A stretch of DNA of 8,724 nt from Bacteroidales bacterium (GTDB lineage Bacteria > Bacteroidota > Bacteroidia > Bacteroidales > VadinHA17): positions 1 to 8,724 of the forward strand of contig DOTV01000253.1 of assembly GCA_003520925.1 (NCBI GenBank), in the 5' to 3' direction. Positions 1 through 7,074 of this stretch are shown one piece after another. The first letter of the stretch is position 1. Every line of letters begins with the position of its first letter. The translations under genes were made by a program, and so were the position numbers. Below the pieces are notes generated by a model. The model was not told the origin of the DNA. It searched no databases and saw only the letters and a program-made list of their open reading frames with translations.

Positions 1-1095
1 GAAGCCGCGACAGCTGCAAAGTCTGTTATGGATGCAGGTATATATTCAATTTACACAACAGGAGGTACTACAAAAGCCTACAGATCTTTATTCACAAATG
101 CAACTCCTATTGCTGCTGAGGTTATGCTTGCTGCTGTCATGGACCTGACACTGAATGAGCTTCACGATGCCAACTGGGCTTACACTAGCGGAACCTACTG
201 GGTAAAAGGCAGCTTCATCAGAAGCTTCATAAATACTTTCCTCAAGGAAGATGGTACACCGTTTACAAATACTGTCGGATGGGAGACCATGTTATTCAAA
301 GATGAAGTAAAAGGCAGGGACAAGAGACTTCAACAAACTATAAGGCTCGGTGATTATAAAAGAATCAGCGGTGGAGCTCAGATTCCGGGTCCTCCTCTCT
401 TTTCATATACTTTCACCGGGTACCAGCCGATTAAATGGACCCTTGATGATATGTACTATGACACAAGGGACCTGAATATAAACTCTGTTGCTTTATTCAG
501 GTATGCTGAAGTTCTTCTTAACTATGCTGAAGCAAAAGCTGAACTGGGAACCCTGACTGATGAAGATTGGGCTGCTACTATAGGAAAGCTACGTTCAAGG
601 GCCGGAATAACAGGAGGTCTGACGGCAAAACCCACAGTTGTTGATCCGTATATTCAGTCGGTATATTTCCCCGGGATAACCGATCCGGTAATTCTGGAAG
701 TTAGAAGAGAAAGAGGTATCGAGCTGAGCCTTGAGGGTTTCAGATTTCCTGATATCTTAAGATGGAAAAGAGGCGAACTTATGAAAATGGAATGGAATGG
801 CTTTTATGTCCCGACTCTTTTAACTCCAATGGATCTCAATGAGGATGGAATACTTGATGTTGTATTTTATCAGGGAACTAAACCTTCGCCCGCTCTGACA
901 GGGGTTGAATATGTCAATGTGTCTCCTACGATTGGTACGAATCAGAACTCACAAAGACTCAAAAATGACACATCGGGTGAACTTACCTGGATGAATAACC
1001 TCACAAGGACATGGGATGACAAGCGCTACTATTATCCTATTCCCGAAACTGACAGGCTGAAAAATCCCAATCTGGGTCAGAACCCGGGTTGGTAG
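1..1095 (+). CDS. SusD/RagB family nutrient-binding outer-membrane protein, 5'-truncated by window edge
   Basis: The reading frame is open from base 1 (EAATAAKSV precedes the first in-frame Met at base 28), so this is the C-terminal 364 residues of a longer protein. SusD-family proteins are usually about 500-600 residues, so roughly the first third is missing, including the expected lipoprotein signal. Family hallmarks visible are FRYAEVLLNYAEAKAELG, then LRSRAGI, then a long ILEVRRERGIELSLEGFRF stretch followed by PDILRWKRG, and a C-terminal YPIPETDRLKNPNLGQNPGW, the typical 'PIP...NPNLGQNPGW' ending. Known family role: a surface lipoprotein that forms the lid of a SusC-type TonB-dependent transporter and binds glycans or other oligomers. 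A susC homologue would be expected just upstream, outside the window. The ligand cannot be inferred. Confidence 0.95.
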   Translation, partial: EAATAAKSVMDAGIYSIYTTGGTTKAYRSLFTNATPIAAEVMLAAVMDLTLNELHDANWAYTSGTYWVKGSFIRSFINTFLKEDGTPFTNTVGWETMLFKDEVKGRDKRLQQTIRLGDYKRISGGAQIPGPPLFSYTFTGYQPIKWTLDDMYYDTRDLNINSVALFRYAEVLLNYAEAKAELGTLTDEDWAATIGKLRSRAGITGGLTAKPTVVDPYIQSVYFPGITDPVILEVRRERGIELSLEGFRFPDILRWKRGELMKMEWNGFYVPTLLTPMDLNEDGILDVVFYQGTKPSPALTGVEYVNVSPTIGTNQNSQRLKNDTSGELTWMNNLTRTWDDKRYYYPIPETDRLKNPNLGQNPGW

Positions 1096-1119
1096 TCAAT
1101 TTCGTATCTTAAGTTTCTT

Positions 1120-1178
1120 AACCGCAAAGGACGCAGAGTTATAACGTTGTTAATTAGTTCTTTGCGAACTTTGCGGTT
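1120..1178. repeat. Imperfect inverted repeat (CGCAAAG type), 3' of susD
   Basis: Left arm 1120-1138 (AACCGCAAAGGACGCAGAG) and right arm 1160-1178 (CTTTGCGAACTTTGCGGTT) are reverse complements apart from three positions, separated by a 21-nt AT-rich spacer. Each arm contains two near copies of a CGCAAAG-like heptamer, so the hairpin could also slip by one unit. It lies 24 bp after the susD stop and 23 bp before the next start. It lacks a clear T-run, so it may be a dispersed repeat or an mRNA 3'-end structure rather than a simple intrinsic terminator. From memory, similar CGCAAAG palindromes occur between genes in this phylum; I could not search for copies. Confidence 0.75.
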
Positions 1179-1201
1179 TATACTTCAATTCAACTAAAAA
1201 A

Positions 1202-2068
1202 ATGAGATCAATACGGTTTGTTTCAGGACTGGTGATGATGATTATTATCGTATTTATTGCCAGTGATAAGGCTTTAGGGCAATCGAAAAAGGATACACCG
1301 ATAAATATTATTACATATAATATCCGGATGAATACGGCTGGAGACGGGGAAAATGCCTGGCCGCTCAGAAAGGAAAAAGTTGCAGGGCTCTTAAAATTTC
1401 ATCAGGCAGATATTTTCAATGTCCAGGAAGCTCTGCCGGAGCAGATGGATGATCTGACTGAACTGATGCCTGAATTTGATCATGTCGGGGTTGGTCGGGA
1501 TGATGGCAAAAGAGCCGGTGAACATATGGCAGTTTTTTATAAAAAATCGAGATTTGAAAAACTGTCTGATGGTATGTTCTGGCTTAGTGAAACACCCGAT
1601 AAACCCGGATTCGGATGGGATGCGGCCTGCAACCGTACATGCACCTGGATTAAGTTGAAAGACAGAATCACAAAAAAGAGTTTCATGGTTCTGGATACTC
1701 ATCTTGACCACAGGGGCATGAAAGCCCGTGAAGAAGGAGTCAGGCTTATTCTCAGCAGGATCCCGGTGCTGAATAAAGAAAACCTTCCGCTTATATTCAC
1801 CGGTGACTTTAATCTGGTTAAAGAATCGGCACCGGTCCAGGATGTACTGAAGGTTCTGAATGATGCACGAGATAAATCACTTACACCACCTTATGGACCT
1901 GAAGGAACAAGCGGAGGATTTGCAGTCAGGGGAAAAAGCAGGGTTATAGATTTTATCTTTATTAATCAGAAAGTTACTGTACTGAGGCATGGTGTTCTTT
2001 CTGACTCATTCAATATGTTTTATCCTTCGGACCATTTACCGGTCCTGGCTGAAGTAAGATTAAATTAG
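1202..2068 (+). CDS. Secreted endonuclease/exonuclease/phosphatase (EEP) family hydrolase
   Basis: A 288-residue protein with an N-terminal signal sequence (basic RSIR, hydrophobic core at residues 9-20, likely cleavage near ALGQ-SKK). The rest is a complete EEP (DNase I-like) domain. Visible motifs are ITYNIR (Asn40), NVQEA (Gln75, Glu76; metal-binding Glu), LDTHLDH (Asp165, His167), TGDFN (Asp202, Asn204), VIDFIF (Asp250) and the terminal SDHLPV (Asp277, His278). All main catalytic positions are present, so it should be an active metal-dependent phosphoesterase. The fold covers nucleases, phosphodiesterases and sphingomyelinase-like enzymes, and the substrate cannot be decided from sequence. 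Export and proximity to a SusD gene suggest extracytoplasmic phosphate-ester cleavage (inference). The start ATG follows an A-run with no Shine-Dalgarno, typical for this phylum. Its last 9 bases overlap the end of the convergent nucleotidase gene. Confidence 0.92.
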   Translation: MRSIRFVSGLVMMIIIVFIASDKALGQSKKDTPINIITYNIRMNTAGDGENAWPLRKEKVAGLLKFHQADIFNVQEALPEQMDDLTELMPEFDHVGVGRDDGKRAGEHMAVFYKKSRFEKLSDGMFWLSETPDKPGFGWDAACNRTCTWIKLKDRITKKSFMVLDTHLDHRGMKAREEGVRLILSRIPVLNKENLPLIFTGDFNLVKESAPVQDVLKVLNDARDKSLTPPYGPEGTSGGFAVRGKSRVIDFIFINQKVTVLRHGVLSDSFNMFYPSDHLPVLAEVRLN

Positions 2069-2578
2069 GAGCTTTTCAATTTCTTCCCAGGAGTCGACCC
2101 TTTTGTGCCTTGTATCTTTTATTAGCATATTATGGGGCTGTGTAAATAATATTGTCAGGCCATCGAAATGATCGAGGTTCTTAAAATGGTCATCAATCAT
2201 AATATCTGCCTTTACAATATTTTTATCGCCGCAAAATACTAGCTGCTTCCATGAGATAAATGGAAAATTGTCATGCATCCATAGCTGTTTGTCAGTCAGG
2301 CAGAAAGGAAATTCGGTTGCCAGGGAGACAACAATGACTTTATAACGGTCATTCAGCTTATGTAATGCTTCACGGCTGCCCGGCATGACCGGCAGATCCC
2401 TGAAAAAACCCGGTAAGCTGACCCATTTTCGCTGGTTTTTAAAAGCCTCTTCCTCAAGAAGCCCTGCAATATCCTTTAAGTTCAGCTTCTGCCCTGTCTC
2501 CTGTTCATGAAGTTTAAAAAACGTCGTGTAAATGTCGACCAGGACACCATCCATATCGACTAACAATATCTCTTTCAT
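2060..2578 (-). CDS. 5'(3')-deoxyribonucleotidase-like HAD phosphatase (NT5C type)
   Basis: A 172-residue cytoplasmic protein without signal sequence. HAD motif I is DMDGV (Asp8 nucleophile, Asp10 acid/base), motif II is the Ser85 in VVSLA, motif III a lysine (Lys119 or Lys123), and motif IV is IDD (Asp129-Asp130). Size and motif spacing match the NT5C-type 5'-nucleotidase family, which dephosphorylates nucleoside or deoxynucleoside monophosphates. I chose the ATG at 2578 because MKEILLVDMDG puts motif I in its usual position near the N terminus. An in-frame ATG at 2590 would add only MGSS and is possible. The gene reads convergently with the EEP gene (9-bp overlap of 3' ends). It lies downstream of the GH31 gene on the same strand, separated by the 9-bp repeat array, so co-transcription is possible but uncertain. 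Confidence 0.88.
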   Translation of the reverse strand: MKEILLVDMDGVLVDIYTTFFKLHEQETGQKLNLKDIAGLLEEEAFKNQRKWVSLPGFFRDLPVMPGSREALHKLNDRYKVIVVSLATEFPFCLTDKQLWMHDNFPFISWKQLVFCGDKNIVKADIMIDDHFKNLDHFDGLTILFTQPHNMLIKDTRHKRVDSWEEIEKLLI

Positions 2579-2599
2579 AGAAGACCCCATAAATTGTTA

Positions 2600-2705
2600 T
2601 GCAAGTCGTGCAAGTCGTGCAGGTCATGCAAGTAGTTCAAGTCATACAAGTCAAAAACCTGACCTGCAAAACCTGCAAGACCTGCAGAACCTGTATAACC
2701 GCATG
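2600..2705. repeat. Array of a 9-bp unit that flips orientation midway (self-complementary)
   Basis: From 2600 to 2653 six consecutive 9-mers read TGCAAGTCG, TGCAAGTCG, TGCAGGTCA, TGCAAGTAG, TTCAAGTCA and TACAAGTCA. After a short A-rich centre (about 2654-2659) the same unit continues on the opposite strand: read on the minus strand, TGCAGGTCA (2668-2660), TGCAGGTTT, TGCAGGTCT, TACAGGTTC, and a degenerate fifth up to about 2705. The consensus is TGCARGTYN. TGCAGGTCA occurs exactly once in each arm (2618-2626 plus, 2660-2668 minus). The RNA can form a long imperfect hairpin in more than one register. It fills the spacer between the GH31 stop (2709) and the nucleotidase start (2578). No function is known to me. 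Confidence 0.85.
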
Positions 2706-2708
2706 ACT

Positions 2709-4886
2709 TTAGTTAACTGTCATAAACCTCCATGCCACTTCGCCAATATTATCAGGTTTCCCTTTTTCTGATTTTGAAATTGTTCCTTTAATCTTCCCTT
2801 TTTTATCAGGCATAACATGAATATCACGCCACGAATAGAGGCCCTGTTCGTAATCGAATGTCTCGCCGTCATCATCGTACAACCTGTAAAATCCGGGAGC
2901 TGAACCATAATATCTTATTTCGAGATCAAACTTTTGTCCGGCTGAGGTGGAGTGCAAAACGGGTTTCATCATTGGAATTATTGCTCCATCCTTTACAAAT
3001 ACTGGAATCTTCCCAAGCCCCGGCGTAACCTTAATGATCTCACCATCACCGGCATAATTTCCAGTATAAAAGTCGAACCACCTGCCTTCAGGCAGAATTA
3101 CCTCCCGTGTTGTCTGACCTGTAAAGAGCGGTGCAACAAGAAGGTATTCACCTGTCATATACTGGTCCCTGATTTCTTTTACAATTGCTTCACCGTAAGG
3201 ATCTTCACCAAGGTCTGAATTTTTTATTACCTGCTTTGATCTGAAGTTAAAGCCGGGTTCCAGGTTCATCCCCCTGAACGGTGGTGTTCCCTCAAAATGG
3301 TATTTTGCGAATTCGGAGTAGAGGTATGGGATCAGCTGCATACGAAGCAGGGCATATTCCTTTACCTCTTTTTCAACTTCAGGGAACGACCAAGGCCTGG
3401 TTCCGCTCGACCATGCATTTATCATTGCCATCGGTGAAAAACAGACTGTCTGGAACCTTCGGAGCCATTCTTCACCTGTTTTTGAACTTCTTACTTCAGG
3501 GGTCCATAATACTCCGGCGAATCCGCTGTTTATCAATGCAGTAATGAAATCTTCGTGACTATAATAGTCATTATAAATTACATACGGAAATGATGAACCG
3601 CCACCATTCGAGGATCTCGTTAATCCAAATGTCCTCTGATTTTTCCGGTGAAACAGGTCAGTGGTGATCTTTTGGAGAAGGAGTCCGTATGTCTGACGGA
3701 TCTGTTCCGCACTGTTTCCAGATGGAAATTGAGCAACATCGGGCCAGAGCCATCTGTCGTATCCATCCGATTCATCTATTTTATAACCGCTTATTCCAAT
3801 GCTTACCTGGCTCTTATCAATTTGATCAGTAATTATTTCCACGGCTCCAGGAAGTGTCAGGTCAGGAACAACACCACCCCAAACGGTATGGGATCCCGTG
3901 AATGGTAGAATCTTTTCATAAATGGAAGATTTGGATGAGATATAAGGGTTGGTCCATAGATTAAGACGGATTCCCATCTCTTTCATTATTCTTATAAAAG
4001 CAAGAGGATCGGGAAATCTTGAAGTGTCCCACTCAAGAGTGCAAGGATATGACCTGCTTTGCCACCCTGGTTCGAGTCCGATAAAATCAAGGGGAAATCC
4101 ATGTTCTTCAAACAGTTTCGCTTCATTAACGACCTGTGCTGAAGTATAAAGCCTGGGTACGCGTTGGGTGAATCCAAGTCCCCATCTGGGGGGCAAGCAA
4201 CCACCTCCTGAGTAAAGATTGAACCTCCTTACAGCATCAAGCATTGATGGTCCGGCAAAGACATAGACTTCAACTCCGCTGGTCGGCACAAGTATCTCCA
4301 CAGCATCACTGTAGGGCTGAGCGGTCCAGTTATCATCAGTGTTCCTGTCACGCTCTCCGGGTGCATCCGGACTATCTTTCCTTACTCCTGTCCCCGCATA
4401 TACTGTAAGATATCTGGAACTGTTGATAAAAACTCCGTATCCCCTGTCAGTTATATAAAATGGAACGGGGGCATGGGTGCGGCCATTGTCTGTACCACCA
4501 TAATGATCGACATGAAGCTGAAGAATCCTACCTCTCTGATAAACTGTCTTGAAATTTAATCCGAAGCCGAAAATTTTCTCTTCCTTTTCAAGAGGAAAGC
4601 TGAGACGGGTTGTTCCATTGCCTGTTTGTGCTGTTATTCTTTCGGGTGGCAGGGGAAAGGCAGCTGTTCCCAGCTTCGATAATGCATTTAAAGCAGGTTT
4701 TATATCAGCAGCTCTGAATAGATCAAGTTTATCGGGAGTACCCACTGACATTTTCCACACTCCGGGGGCAACTTCACTCCAGGATGAAGTCTGAGCGGAA
4801 ACTGAAAATGTCAATAAAAAAATAATAAAGACTGACGCAATAACGGTGATTTTCCTGGTCATCATCTTAATTCTTATTTTAAGCAT
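2709..4886 (-). CDS. Secreted glycoside hydrolase family 31 enzyme (alpha-glycosidase type)
   Basis: A 725-residue protein with an N-terminal signal peptide (hydrophobic residues 13-28, likely cleavage after SVSA-Q). Order of parts: N-terminal beta-sandwich (about 35-230, with EEKIFGFG and PVPFYITDRGYGVFINSS), GH31 TIM barrel (about 230-545, starting PPRWGLGFTQR), then C-terminal beta domains including YLLVAPLFTG and a DUF5110-like FYRLYDDDGETFDYEQG. The likely catalytic nucleophile is Asp371 in GYKIDESDGY. By alignment from memory with YicI-type enzymes (RSASxGxQxFPVHWGGD), TRSSNGGGSSFPYVIYND puts the acid/base at Asp440. The downstream FWSHDIGGF motif is replaced by LWTPEVRSS, suggesting a divergent substrate site. 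It is probably periplasmic or surface-exposed and cleaves alpha-linked sugars; specificity is unknown. ATGs at 4865 and 4862 are alternative starts that keep the signal peptide. It diverges from the DUF6807 gene. Confidence 0.92.
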   Translation of the reverse strand: MLKIRIKMMTRKITVIASVFIIFLLTFSVSAQTSSWSEVAPGVWKMSVGTPDKLDLFRAADIKPALNALSKLGTAAFPLPPERITAQTGNGTTRLSFPLEKEEKIFGFGLNFKTVYQRGRILQLHVDHYGGTDNGRTHAPVPFYITDRGYGVFINSSRYLTVYAGTGVRKDSPDAPGERDRNTDDNWTAQPYSDAVEILVPTSGVEVYVFAGPSMLDAVRRFNLYSGGGCLPPRWGLGFTQRVPRLYTSAQVVNEAKLFEEHGFPLDFIGLEPGWQSRSYPCTLEWDTSRFPDPLAFIRIMKEMGIRLNLWTNPYISSKSSIYEKILPFTGSHTVWGGVVPDLTLPGAVEIITDQIDKSQVSIGISGYKIDESDGYDRWLWPDVAQFPSGNSAEQIRQTYGLLLQKITTDLFHRKNQRTFGLTRSSNGGGSSFPYVIYNDYYSHEDFITALINSGFAGVLWTPEVRSSKTGEEWLRRFQTVCFSPMAMINAWSSGTRPWSFPEVEKEVKEYALLRMQLIPYLYSEFAKYHFEGTPPFRGMNLEPGFNFRSKQVIKNSDLGEDPYGEAIVKEIRDQYMTGEYLLVAPLFTGQTTREVILPEGRWFDFYTGNYAGDGEIIKVTPGLGKIPVFVKDGAIIPMMKPVLHSTSAGQKFDLEIRYYGSAPGFYRLYDDDGETFDYEQGLYSWRDIHVMPDKKGKIKGTISKSEKGKPDNIGEVAWRFMTVN

Positions 4887-5012
4887 TTTTAAGGTTTGAA
4901 AATAAAAAAAAGCAGGATCATTATGGCTTATTAAGTTCGATTTAATTTACTTTTACCTTCTCATGTGCATTCAAAGTTGTATCAACAGTGTTTCAGTATC
5001 AATTAATGAACA
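4887..5012. promoter_or_regulatory. Divergent intergenic region between GH31 and DUF6807 genes
   Basis: This 126-bp AT-rich spacer separates two genes transcribed away from each other, so promoters for both are expected here. I see no exact TAnnTTTG -7 box on either strand. The nearest is TACTTTTA on the plus strand (about 4949-4956), which differs at the last base. On the minus strand ACAACTTTG (about 4970-4978) carries TTTG but with the TA two bases too far away. No convincing operator palindrome was seen. Neither gene start has a Shine-Dalgarno sequence. Confidence 0.35.
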
Positions 5013-6098
5013 ATGAAGAGAATCAAAAGAATTTTAATAAACCCTCAATTTCTGCTTTCGCTGGCTTCGGTCAAGGTGCTTATACTTGCAACCGGACTGG
5101 TTATTAACGGTCAGTCGGCGAAGAATAAGGCTGTCAGGCTTGAAAGGCTGGACGATCAGCACAAGGTAAATGTATATATCAACGGGTCGTTATTCACTAC
5201 TTATCAGTATCCTGCTGATCTCGAAAAACCTTTTCTTTTTCCGGTTTATGCACCCAACGGATCGGTTATCACAAGAGGATTTCCCCTCGCCCCGCGTCCG
5301 GGAGAGAGAGTGGATCATCCTCACCAGCTAGGAATATGGTTTAACCATGGAAATATTAACGGACTTGATTTCTGGAATAATTCATCAGCCATTCCACCCG
5401 ATAAAAAGGAAACATACGGACATATTGAAGTCATGAAGATCGTCAGGGCTGAAGGGGGGAAGAAGGGTGTACTTGAAGTTTCATCCGACTGGAAAGATAA
5501 CAAAGGAGCAACTCTGCTTAAAGAAAAAACGGAATATGTGTTTTCAGCAGGGAAAAATTCGAGGACGATAGATCATATTGCGACTCTTACTGCCGTAAAT
5601 GGTCCGGTAACGATCACCGATAATAAGGAGGGTCTCTTTGCAATAAGGGTGGACAGGGCTTTTGAGATGCCATCAAATGAATCCCTTATTTTTACTGATG
5701 AGAAAGGTAATCCGACCACTGTTAAAGCCACTGACAACACAGGGGTCACAGGCATGTATACATCAAGTCATGGATTAAAAGGGGATGCGGTATGGGGAAC
5801 AAGGAACGACTGGGTATTGCTCACAGGAACGAAAGATAATACTCCTGTCACATTTGGTATTTTTGACCATCCGAAAAATCCGGGGTACCCTGCTTATGCA
5901 CATGCAAGGGGATACGGGCTGTTTTCAGTCAATAATCTCGGACAGAATTCATACGACCCGAAACAGGAGAAGAAAGTATGGAATCTGGCAAAGGGTGAAT
6001 CGGTTACATTGCGCCACAGGTTTTATGTTCAGTCGGGAGCTGAGCTTACAACTGAAAATGCGGATAAGATATTTAAACAATTTTCGAAAGAGTATTAG
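5013..6098 (+). CDS. Secreted DUF6807 ('PmoA-like') protein
   Basis: A 361-residue protein. Residues 1-34 (basic MKRIKR, hydrophobic LLSLASVKVLILATGLVI, then NGQS) look like a signal sequence. The body matches the DUF6807 family, often labelled 'PmoA family' in Bacteroidota and Planctomycetes. Visible hallmarks are PVYAPNGSVITRGFPL (about 77-92), the conserved histidine motif DHPHQLGIWFNHGNINGLDFW (His102, His104, His112; about 101-121), WKDNKGATLLKEKTEY (160-174), and the later GMYTSSHGLKGDAVWGTRNDW and FGIFDHPKNPGYPAYAHARGYGLFSVNNLG segments. Length is normal and the gene is intact. The family's biochemical function is not established to my knowledge, and the 'methane oxygenase' name should not be taken as activity. 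It is followed on the same strand by the NIPSNAP gene after 89 bp and a hairpin, so they may form a two-gene unit. Confidence 0.85.
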   Translation: MKRIKRILINPQFLLSLASVKVLILATGLVINGQSAKNKAVRLERLDDQHKVNVYINGSLFTTYQYPADLEKPFLFPVYAPNGSVITRGFPLAPRPGERVDHPHQLGIWFNHGNINGLDFWNNSSAIPPDKKETYGHIEVMKIVRAEGGKKGVLEVSSDWKDNKGATLLKEKTEYVFSAGKNSRTIDHIATLTAVNGPVTITDNKEGLFAIRVDRAFEMPSNESLIFTDEKGNPTTVKATDNTGVTGMYTSSHGLKGDAVWGTRNDWVLLTGTKDNTPVTFGIFDHPKNPGYPAYAHARGYGLFSVNNLGQNSYDPKQEKKVWNLAKGESVTLRHRFYVQSGAELTTENADKIFKQFSKEY

Positions 6099-6103
6099 AC
6101 ATT

Positions 6104-6158
6104 TACTCACCCCCCGGCCCCCCTCTCTCCGCCAGTTGGCGGAAAAAGGGGGTGAGTA
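6104..6158. repeat. GC-rich nested inverted repeat between DUF6807 and NIPSNAP genes
   Basis: The outer arms TACTCACCCCC (6104-6114) and GGGGGTGAGTA (6148-6158) are perfect 11-bp reverse complements. Inside is a second perfect stem, CCGCCA (6129-6134) with TGGCGG (6137-6142), around a 2-nt centre. It begins 6 bp after the DUF6807 stop and ends 30 bp before the NIPSNAP start. There is no T-run after it on the plus strand. It is C-rich on the left and G-rich on the right, unlike the surrounding coding sequence, and resembles a dispersed intergenic palindrome. It may attenuate or stabilise the upstream mRNA (inference). Confidence 0.75.
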
Positions 6159-6187
6159 CATGAATATTAACCAAAACCAAAATCACT

Positions 6188-6991
6188 ATGAAGAAAATCA
6201 GTTTGTTCAGGATCGGATTGGTCTCATTGGCTGTTATCTTATTCTTTTCGCTGTCTGCCGGCACTTTTGCTGCTCCGCCTAAAAAGCAGCAATTCTATGA
6301 GATTAAAATTTACAGGATCAGAGATGCCGGGCAGGCTGCAACCATCGATAAGTATCTAAAGGATGCTTTCATCCCTGCCATGCACCGTTCAGGCATAAGC
6401 AAAATAGGGGTTTTTAAACCTGTCGAAGCTGATACTGCTTATGGAAAGCTTATATATGTCTTTATTCCGTATAAGACGTCTGATGAGTATTTCAAGCTTG
6501 TCACCATTCTTGAAAATGATAAAACATATCAGGCTGCTGGAAAGGATTTCATTGATGCTCCATACAATAATCCTCCTTTTATAAGATATGAAAGCGTTTT
6601 CATGAAAGCATTTTCATATATGCCCGAATTCAGGGTAACCGCCTACAATACACCTGTTTCGGAGAGAATTTATGAGCTGAGGAGCTATGAAAGCGCTACT
6701 GAAGCGAAAGCACTAAAAAAAATCCAGATGTTCAATGAAGGCGGCGAGATCGGGATTTTTGAAAAGATCGGAGCCAATGCAGTCTTTTACGGACAGGTGT
6801 TGCTCGGAAGTCAGAAGCCAAGGCTTATGTACATGACCACTTATGCAGATATGAAATCGCATGATGAGCATTGGCAGGCATTCAGGAATTCACCGGAATG
6901 GAAGACAATCTCCTCATTGGAAGAATATAAGAATACAACATCCAAGACAAAAGCCTTTCTGCTTCATCCGACCGACTACTCAGATTTTTAA
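6188..6991 (+). CDS. Secreted NIPSNAP family protein with two NIPSNAP-like domains
   Basis: A 267-residue protein with a clear signal peptide (MKKISLFRIG, hydrophobic 9-23, cleavage near TFAA-PPKK). Two related alpha/beta-barrel halves can be seen. The first, about 35-140, starts QFYEIKIYRIRDAGQAATIDKYLKDAFIPAMHR and continues GISKIGVFKP...YVFIPYKTSDEY. The second, about 159-260, starts ERIYELRSYESATEAKALKKIQMFNEGGEIGIFEK and ends with the HWQAFRNSPEWK signature common in this family. The ferredoxin-like dimeric alpha/beta barrel is known for the family, but its enzymatic role is not established. Bacteroidota and Planctomycetes carry many exported copies in catabolic clusters. It probably follows the DUF6807 gene in one transcript. 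The start ATG at 6188 gives the signal peptide directly; the upstream ATG at 6160 is out of frame. Confidence 0.88.
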   Translation: MKKISLFRIGLVSLAVILFFSLSAGTFAAPPKKQQFYEIKIYRIRDAGQAATIDKYLKDAFIPAMHRSGISKIGVFKPVEADTAYGKLIYVFIPYKTSDEYFKLVTILENDKTYQAAGKDFIDAPYNNPPFIRYESVFMKAFSYMPEFRVTAYNTPVSERIYELRSYESATEAKALKKIQMFNEGGEIGIFEKIGANAVFYGQVLLGSQKPRLMYMTTYADMKSHDEHWQAFRNSPEWKTISSLEEYKNTTSKTKAFLLHPTDYSDF

Positions 6992-6998
6992 TAATTCT

Positions 6999-7074
6999 GC
7001 CCCCCAACCCCCCTAAAGGGGGGCCAGGAAAGCGAAATTTAGATAGAAACCCCCCTTTAGGGGGGCAGGGGGGC
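6999..7074. repeat. 25-bp inverted repeat of C6/G6 tracts between convergent genes; possible bidirectional terminator
   Basis: Arm 6999-7023 and arm 7050-7074 are reverse complements at 23 of 25 positions (AA versus TG in the middle), separated by 26 nt. Each arm is itself a small palindrome, CCCCCC-TAAA-GGGGGG or its complement, so it can fold either as two small hairpins or as one large one. It fills the space between the convergent NIPSNAP gene (stop at 6991) and trpB2. The first base of the repeat on the minus side is also the last base of the trpB2 TAG stop. Both flanking transcripts run into it. It lacks long T-runs, so terminator activity is inferred from position and stem strength only. 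Confidence 0.8.

Noticed and set aside
2600..2705. CRISPR-like array
   Set aside because: Units are 9 bp, contiguous, without spacers, and reverse orientation midway; no cas genes are nearby.
2532..2771. Plus-strand 79-residue ORF with an SRASRAG and DLQNLQDLQNL repeat
   Set aside because: It runs antisense through the nucleotidase start, the 9-bp array and the GH31 end. The amino-acid repeat is only the 9-bp DNA repeat read in frame.
5013..6098. Particulate methane monooxygenase subunit (pmoA)
   Set aside because: The protein has the DUF6807 pattern and an exported soluble layout, with no multi-pass membrane segments and no pmoB or pmoC neighbours.
6160..6282. Alternative ATG at 6160 after GGGGGTGAG as the real start of a different protein
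   Set aside because: It is out of frame with the NIPSNAP protein and gives a short product without family features. The G-run is part of the palindrome.
5785..6282. Plus-strand 165-residue ORF overlapping DUF6807 and NIPSNAP
   Set aside because: It is a frame shadow of two well-supported genes and crosses the intergenic palindrome.
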